Shown here piece after piece: positions 13,657 to 17,582 of a DNA stretch of 17,582 nucleotides (the stretch's first letter is position 1; each line of letters begins with the position of its first letter). Origin of the DNA: Candidatus Melainabacteria bacterium (GTDB lineage Bacteria > Cyanobacteriota > Vampirovibrionia > Obscuribacterales > Obscuribacteraceae); assembly GCA_014380105.1 (NCBI GenBank), contig JACMKL010000312.1, positions 1 through 17,582 on the forward strand, written 5' to 3'. The notes beneath the pieces were generated by a model that was not told where the DNA came from, ran no database searches, and saw nothing but the letters and a program-made list of their open reading frames with translations. The translations under genes and the position numbers were made by a program.

Positions 13657-14463
13657 TTAGAGCAGCGAAATCTCGATACGGGACCCGGCGAGGGGATTGC
13701 CGAATTCCTTCACGGCAGAGCCGCCGCGCTTGAAGAGCTCCCAGAAGGGCGCTCCATAGCCGGAGGAGCCGGGAGCGAAAGCGAGTTCGCCCTCGGGCAC
13801 GCTGAAAGAGCCTGTGGTGACCGTGGCATAGCGCCGCGTGTCGTTCAGCAGGATGCGCACCTTATCGCCCTCTTTCAGCGACTCGAGGAGCTTGTTGCCG
13901 CTGCGGATGGACGTCTTGATGTTGCCGAACGAGTCGACGTATGCGACCACCGATTCGGGCATGGCCGGAATGATGTCGGGGCAGTTGTGGTCGAGCAGCT
14001 TGTCGAGGAAGGTCAAGTCGCCATTGAGACACTGAGCCACCGCAGAAGGGAAGTTGTCGCGCGAGCGAAACTGGCTTCCCTTGTTCGATGTCTTGGTCGC
14101 ACGCAGCTCGGCGATGTGCTCGCGAACGAAGGAAAGCGAGTAGCCGGAGTTGACGACCAGAAGCTGGGCGCCATTCTTCAACTTCGCATAGACCAGACCT
14201 TCGCCTTCGTTGTCCTTGCGCGCGGTCTTCAAGTCTTTGCGCGGAGCGCAATTGGCGAAGAGGACAAGCTTGTCGGCGAGGGCAGTCGGGCGAGCAGCGA
14301 GCTGAGCGACAGCAAAGCCAGTGGCGACCGTATCGAAAGAGCCGACGCAGGTCTGAACAAGGCGGACCTGTCCAGGCAACTTGTCGGAGAGTGCAGCGAG
14401 AATTTCGGACCAGGCAAGATCGCCGGGGGCATAATCGCAGATGATGTGAACACAGCCTGTCAT
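13657..14463 (-). CDS. Divergent SAM hydroxide adenosyltransferase (DUF62) family protein
   Basis: 268 aa from the ATG at 14463 (AAAGGAA about 8 nt upstream); an in-frame GTG at 14517 would add 18 residues without a ribosome site. Family members split S-adenosylmethionine with water or a halide. Matching segments: CDYAPGDLAWSEI (9-21) for the usual D-F-G-x-x-D region, QFRSRDNFPSAVAQCLNGD (131-149) for FHGRDIFAPVAA, VAYVDSFGNIKTSI (173-186) for iDrFGNlvTNI, and GELAFAPGSSGYGAPFWELF (225-244) for the C-terminal NSfGylEIA segment. The usual catalytic Asp-Arg-His set looks changed: the DPGVG region reads ANCAPRK (70-76), and the His before GRD is Arg133. Activity is therefore doubtful, or the chemistry differs. 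GC-rich, unlike the genes that flank it further out. Confidence 0.75.
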   Translation of the reverse strand: MTGCVHIICDYAPGDLAWSEILAALSDKLPGQVRLVQTCVGSFDTVATGFAVAQLAARPTALADKLVLFANCAPRKDLKTARKDNEGEGLVYAKLKNGAQLLVVNSGYSLSFVREHIAELRATKTSNKGSQFRSRDNFPSAVAQCLNGDLTFLDKLLDHNCPDIIPAMPESVVAYVDSFGNIKTSIRSGNKLLESLKEGDKVRILLNDTRRYATVTTGSFSVPEGELAFAPGSSGYGAPFWELFKRGGSAVKEFGNPLAGSRIEISLL

Positions 14464-14538
14464 CGAGTGATTCCTTTGTTTGGTTTTTGATCGCGGGAAG
14501 GCAGACGCACAGTTCACTGAACGTTGTGCATCAGGGAA

Positions 14539-14674
14539 AACATCTCAGCAACTTCTTGAAAAAATCACCAGCCACAGCAAAAAAGGCTTGCTGACTAGGT
14601 CGAGATTACGTAGGTTTTGCTTTGGTCTGCTGGTGTTTGGCTTATTTCTTCAAGAATTTGGTGTTAGAGATGTT
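14539..14674. repeat. Imperfect inverted repeat in the gap between the DUF62 and 249-aa genes
   Basis: The left arm carries, in order, AACATCTC (14539-14546), TTCTTGAAAAAAT (14553-14565), CACCAGC (14566-14572) and GCAAAA (about 14577). The right arm carries their complements in reverse order: TTTTGC (14615-14620), GCTGGTG (14629-14635), ATTTCTTCAAGAA (14644-14656) and GAGATGTT (14667-14674). Spacing differs between the arms, so the fold-back is interrupted. Just beyond it GATAGGCT occurs twice (14696-14703, 14710-14717), and TAGCCT/AGGCTA (14686-14704) forms a small hairpin. No credible gene lies in 14464-14823. Confidence 0.5.
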
Positions 14675-14823
14675 GCTCGCGAAGATAGCCTCTGAGATAG
14701 GCTAAATTCGATAGGCTGTCATGAAGAAAGCAATTATTTGAAACTATATTGCACACGCTAGCTCTCCCATCTTGAAAACCAAAGAACTAAAACCCGGACA
14801 GGCAGGGCAAATATTGTAACGAA

Positions 14824-15573
14824 CTAATATTCAGCGAGAACGTCACGCTCTGAATATAAGCCGTTTAGATACTTACCGACTACCCGAGAACCTTTCGGGA
14901 AATTCCTTTTATCGAGCTCACTTTCAATTTCGGCATAAAAATCGCGAGGATTTTCAACATAGAGTCCGAGAAAGTAATAGCCTTCTCCGCACAATGTCCC
15001 TGAAAATTCAGCTTCGTCACTCTCTAGTGAGGTGACAAACTCCTGCCACTTTTTGCGCTCTTCTTCAGTGCCATATTGATCATTGGATAAGCGAATGCAA
15101 AATTCTAATTCGTTAGAAAACGAAAGCGTATTTGTCAGCATTGGTTTTTCAACAACAACACTCTCAACAGGTAACACAGTGCAGACTCTGAGCCGCTCTA
15201 GCTCAACCAGCAAGGGCTTGAGTGAAACTTCAAATTTCTGGGTAACCATGCATAGACTTTCAAAAACCTTCGCAATCATAAAGTTTTTCAATGTAGGTCG
15301 ATCGTCCGAAACGTGTGCCCTCCAGTCGATTTCGGAATCGACATTAACTTGCATATGCTCTCGATCAACAAAAGCAATTTTCGGTCCGCTGTCTCGATCG
15401 CTGAAAGCTACATAAAGATAAATGCGCTTAAATGGAGCACTGACAAGAAAATTCGAACGCATAAAAGCTTCTTCGAAATCGATCTCGACTTCCTTTGCCA
15501 AAGAAGAAAGCTCGCGATTGTAATCGCCAATACGGACTTTCCTGATTCTGAATTCGAAAAGCGAATCTTGCAC
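14824..15573 (-). CDS. Hypothetical protein, 249 aa
   Basis: No family recognised. GTG start with AGGAG 6-7 nt upstream; no earlier start has a better site. The protein is soluble and acidic, with no signal peptide or membrane segment. It looks alpha/beta: an N-terminal part with FRIRKVRIGDYNRELSSLAK and FKRIYLYVAFSDRDSGPKIA (about 48-67), a middle helical part (FMIAKVFESLCMVTQKFEVS), and a C-terminal part with YYFLGLYVENPRDFYAEIES and NFPKGSRVVGKYLNGLYSE. No catalytic motif stands out. It is downstream of the GH1 gene on the same strand but separated by a strong terminator, so it is probably transcribed on its own. AT-richer than the DUF62 gene beside it. Confidence 0.75.
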   Translation of the reverse strand: MQDSLFEFRIRKVRIGDYNRELSSLAKEVEIDFEEAFMRSNFLVSAPFKRIYLYVAFSDRDSGPKIAFVDREHMQVNVDSEIDWRAHVSDDRPTLKNFMIAKVFESLCMVTQKFEVSLKPLLVELERLRVCTVLPVESVVVEKPMLTNTLSFSNELEFCIRLSNDQYGTEEERKKWQEFVTSLESDEAEFSGTLCGEGYYFLGLYVENPRDFYAEIESELDKRNFPKGSRVVGKYLNGLYSERDVLAEY

Positions 15574-15671
15574 GATGTGCTCCTGGTGGTGCTAACCATT
15601 TTAAGTCATTGTGCAAGATTGCGAAAGAATTATTACGACTTAGCATAGTATAAAGAGTTATTTTGAAAAAA

Positions 15672-15711
15672 GACGAAGACGAAGCAGCATCGTGGCTACC
15701 TCGTCTCCGTC
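15672..15711 (-). terminator. Rho-independent terminator for the GH1 gene
   Basis: GACGAAGACGA (15672-15682) pairs with TCGTCTCCGTC (15701-15711) with one mismatch; an inner AGC/GCT can add pairs. On the minus strand it starts 5 nt after the GH1 stop and runs into CTTTTTTC. Confidence 0.75.
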
Positions 15712-15715
15712 CAAT

Positions 15716-16975
15716 TCAGACAACACGCTTTCTGGTACGCGGGCTTCCACGCTTAATGAACCTTGAGTACAAATCACACATAGGAGTGTGATGACGCACC
15801 AATGTTCCATCTTCATCGAAGGCGCAATCCCACAGCCCGAGATGCAAGAGATGCTTCTCAACCGGCGTTGATGCGGTGCGGTAATCCCATGCAATCATGG
15901 TGAAGATGGGGAACCAGGTATATCCGAGCACTGGAATTTTCTCGCGCCGTGCCTGAGCGACAGCTGCGATAGTGTCTCGCATCCAGCGTTTCCGTCCAGC
16001 CATGTCCCCGGCATTACTGGTCTCAGTCACCATCAGCGGTGTATCCACATACTCGTGAACGAGACGGAGAACATCAAGCAATTGCCCGCCCACCACGTCG
16101 TTTCCAACATTGATCACACGTCCATCTTTATCGACATCAAGACGCGTACCTGACCAGGGATAGAAGTTGACGCCGAGAACATGCTGATCGACAGCGCCCG
16201 CAAGTAGCTCATCAAGAACCGCCTGAGAAGCACCTTTTTCGATCAGCCATGCCTGCAAGGGGTGCTCATCGGTGACGACTCCCCGAACAAGGTCATAGCA
16301 AAGCAAATCCTGATAAAACACTTCCCGGGCCGCTTTCTGAGCGCCTGAGGAGAGTGTTATACCAAGATGCATCGCTTCGACGGCAACAAAGATAGCGTCA
16401 TTATCGACACTTTTGATGGCGCGCACGGTCTTTTGAATGCCGAGCGAAATCGGCAGGAGGACTCGAACGTAGCCTTCCGATTCACGCAAATAGGGAGGCC
16501 ATTCGCCTTTCAGTCCGGAAAATTCGGCGTTCACAGTCGGCTCATTGAGCGGCGTGTAATACCGAACCAGATTGCCGTAACGCTCAGCAAAAGCTTTCGC
16601 GTAGTCGGCAACACAATCGCTGTAAGCATCATCGACAAAGCTGCCCTCAAGCCACACGGGTGTGCCGTAATGAACGAGGTCAATGATTGGCGTGATACCG
16701 AGGTCGTTCACCATGTATGGCAAAACTTCGTCAGTAAAAGTCCAATCGAAAACGCCCTTGCTTGGTTCTACTTTAAACCACGGAACGCCCCAACGCAGAA
16801 TCTTAATTCCAGCATCAGCCGCTCGCTCAAGGTCGCCGCGCCACTGCGTGTAGTGCTGCGTGAGTTCGTATTCATCAAGAGCGCGTAGTCCCGGACGTTC
16901 CTGCGGAATGAAGGTATCTTCAATTCCACCAGCCCAGGCAAAGCGCCGTCCAAGTATTCCTAGATTTCTATGCAT
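15716..16975 (-). CDS. Glycoside hydrolase family 1-type beta-glycosidase
   Basis: 419 aa cytoplasmic retaining beta-glycosidase of clan GH-A. TPLNEPTVNAEFSG (141-154) contains the acid/base Glu145, and PLMVTETSNAG (313-323) contains the nucleophile Glu318. Other family features: FAWAGGIED near the N-terminus, GIKILRWGVPWFKVEPSKGVFDW (56-78, the R-x-S-x-x-W-x-R-x-x-P position), ITPIIDLVHYGTPVWL (94-109) and GYTWFPIFTMIAWDY (351-365), the last replacing the usual W-S-L-x-D-N-F-E-W. It is slightly shorter than usual GH1 enzymes (about 450 aa), and its substrate-binding C-terminal motifs are divergent, so substrate specificity cannot be stated. GGAG lies 9 nt before the ATG. A terminator follows directly. 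Confidence 0.85.
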   Translation of the reverse strand: MHRNLGILGRRFAWAGGIEDTFIPQERPGLRALDEYELTQHYTQWRGDLERAADAGIKILRWGVPWFKVEPSKGVFDWTFTDEVLPYMVNDLGITPIIDLVHYGTPVWLEGSFVDDAYSDCVADYAKAFAERYGNLVRYYTPLNEPTVNAEFSGLKGEWPPYLRESEGYVRVLLPISLGIQKTVRAIKSVDNDAIFVAVEAMHLGITLSSGAQKAAREVFYQDLLCYDLVRGVVTDEHPLQAWLIEKGASQAVLDELLAGAVDQHVLGVNFYPWSGTRLDVDKDGRVINVGNDVVGGQLLDVLRLVHEYVDTPLMVTETSNAGDMAGRKRWMRDTIAAVAQARREKIPVLGYTWFPIFTMIAWDYRTASTPVEKHLLHLGLWDCAFDEDGTLVRHHTPMCDLYSRFIKRGSPRTRKRVV

Positions 16976-17164
16976 GTTTTTGGTCTCCTGCTCATCGACA
17001 CGGTCGATAGGTTTCTCTGACGAGATGAACAGTTGGATGTGGATCGGAGGATGTGAGAGAGGGAGGGTTTGCTAAAAAAAGTATTTAAGAACAAGGGAAT
17101 GTTGTGAGCCTATAAGTAATGTGGCGCAAACCTCAATGAGTGAGGCAACGCACACAACGCAAAA

Positions 17165-17179
17165 GCCGCAATTAGCGGC
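17165..17179 (-). terminator. Probable short terminator after the ABC permease gene
   Basis: GCCGC (17165-17169) and GCGGC (17175-17179) form a short stem with a five-base loop; on the minus strand TTTTGCG follows. It lies 70 nt past the permease stop. The rest of the 273-nt gap to the GH1 start holds no gene. Confidence 0.45.
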
Positions 17180-17248
17180 ACGTCAAGAGCATTCACCTAT
17201 CGCTAGCCTGAGTCATCTTGAGAACAAAAGCTGAGCAATTCCCCGAAG

Positions 17249-17582
17249 TTACAGATAGCGCCAGCTAAAGAGCCGCTTCTCCAGCTGATCAACCAAAACA
17301 TTCAGCAATAACGCAATGATTACCAAAGCGATAATTCCAACAATTACAGTCGCCATGTCGTAAAGTCCTGAGGCTTTGACAATCATATACCCAAGCCCTT
17401 CTTCAGCCGAAATGAATTCACCAATAAAGGCTCCGAGTAATGCTAAGCCTATGTTCAGCTTCATGGCGTTGATTACCCATATCAAAGATGAAGGCACCAC
17501 CACAAGGCGAAAGACTTGCATGCGACTTGCACCAACAACTTGCATCAATTTCAGATATCGAGGTTCTACTGATGTTGCGCCC
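17249..17582 (-). CDS. ABC transporter permease (SsuC/TauC type), 5'-truncated by the window edge
   Basis: The frame is open to the right edge (in frame from 17581), so the gene starts outside the window; 110 C-terminal residues are visible. LMQVVGASRMQVFRLVVVPSSL is the cytoplasmic EAA-type loop (E-A-A...G.........I.LP) that docks on the ATPase subunit. GEFISAEEGLGYMIVKASGL is typical of the nitrate/sulfonate/taurine/thiamine-precursor permease group (SsuC/TauC/ThiX). Two further membrane segments follow (about 17400-17340 and 17330-17280 on the minus strand), and the protein ends RLFSWRYL. The transported compound is unknown because the binding protein and ATPase genes are not in view. An internal TTG should not be taken as the start. 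Confidence 0.93.
   Translation of the reverse strand, partial: GATSVEPRYLKLMQVVGASRMQVFRLVVVPSSLIWVINAMKLNIGLALLGAFIGEFISAEEGLGYMIVKASGLYDMATVIVGIIALVIIALLLNVLVDQLEKRLFSWRYL

Noticed and set aside
13987..14490. 167-aa plus-strand ORF opposite the DUF62 gene
   Set aside because: Antisense shadow of a gene with recognisable family motifs.
14480..14695. 71-aa plus-strand ORF with a hydrophobic stretch
   Set aside because: No ribosome-binding site, and it spans the fold-back repeat, which explains its odd composition.

Overview
This window is bacterial chromosomal DNA. Genes are closely packed, mostly start at ATG behind AGGAG-type Shine-Dalgarno sites, and are separated by stem-loops that often carry T-tracts. 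The phylum cannot be read from the sequence. The mix of sugar, amino-acid and cell-wall enzymes with many unknown small membrane proteins suggests an environmental bacterium; a deep cyanobacterial or Vampirovibrionia-like lineage is only an impression. I saw no tRNA, rRNA, CRISPR array, transposase or phage structural gene.

Layout. (a) 1-1439 (+) is the 3' part of a 4-alpha-glucanotransferase (MalQ) gene cut by the left edge. (b) 1892-7037 (+) is a GC-rich block of five co-directional genes: a 119-aa unknown, a 628-aa protein with four membrane segments and a large repeated beta-type domain, a hydrophobic multispan protein, an S41 peptidase without signal peptide or PDZ domain, and a CPBP-family intramembrane protease. 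Each gap in the block holds a stem-loop. (c) 7217-8846 (-) has an RlpA-like double-psi beta-barrel protein and a small nucleotidyltransferase. (d) 9020-10102 (+) is a saccharopine/lysine-6-dehydrogenase-type oxidoreductase, converging with a SAM methyltransferase (10106-10885, -). (e) 11095-11947 (-) is a two-gene unit; the first gene encodes two membrane helices plus a piece matching the actuator domain of the KdpB P-type ATPase. (f) 12403-14463 (-) holds a small unknown, a three-span membrane protein and a divergent DUF62 (SAM hydroxide adenosyltransferase) protein. (g) 14824-17582 (-) holds an unknown 249-aa protein, a GH1-type glycosidase, and the 3' end of an SsuC/TauC-type ABC permease gene cut by the right edge.

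How the genes relate. MalQ and the GH1 enzyme point to glucan and glycoside use but lie far apart. The best candidate for an undescribed system is block (b), where two unrelated protease families sit with two unknown membrane proteins and a small unknown protein, all with C-ending codon use. The second is the stand-alone actuator-like protein in (e), in which the catalytic TGES motif reads AGVS. The third is the DUF62 homologue in (f), whose usual catalytic Asp and His positions look replaced.
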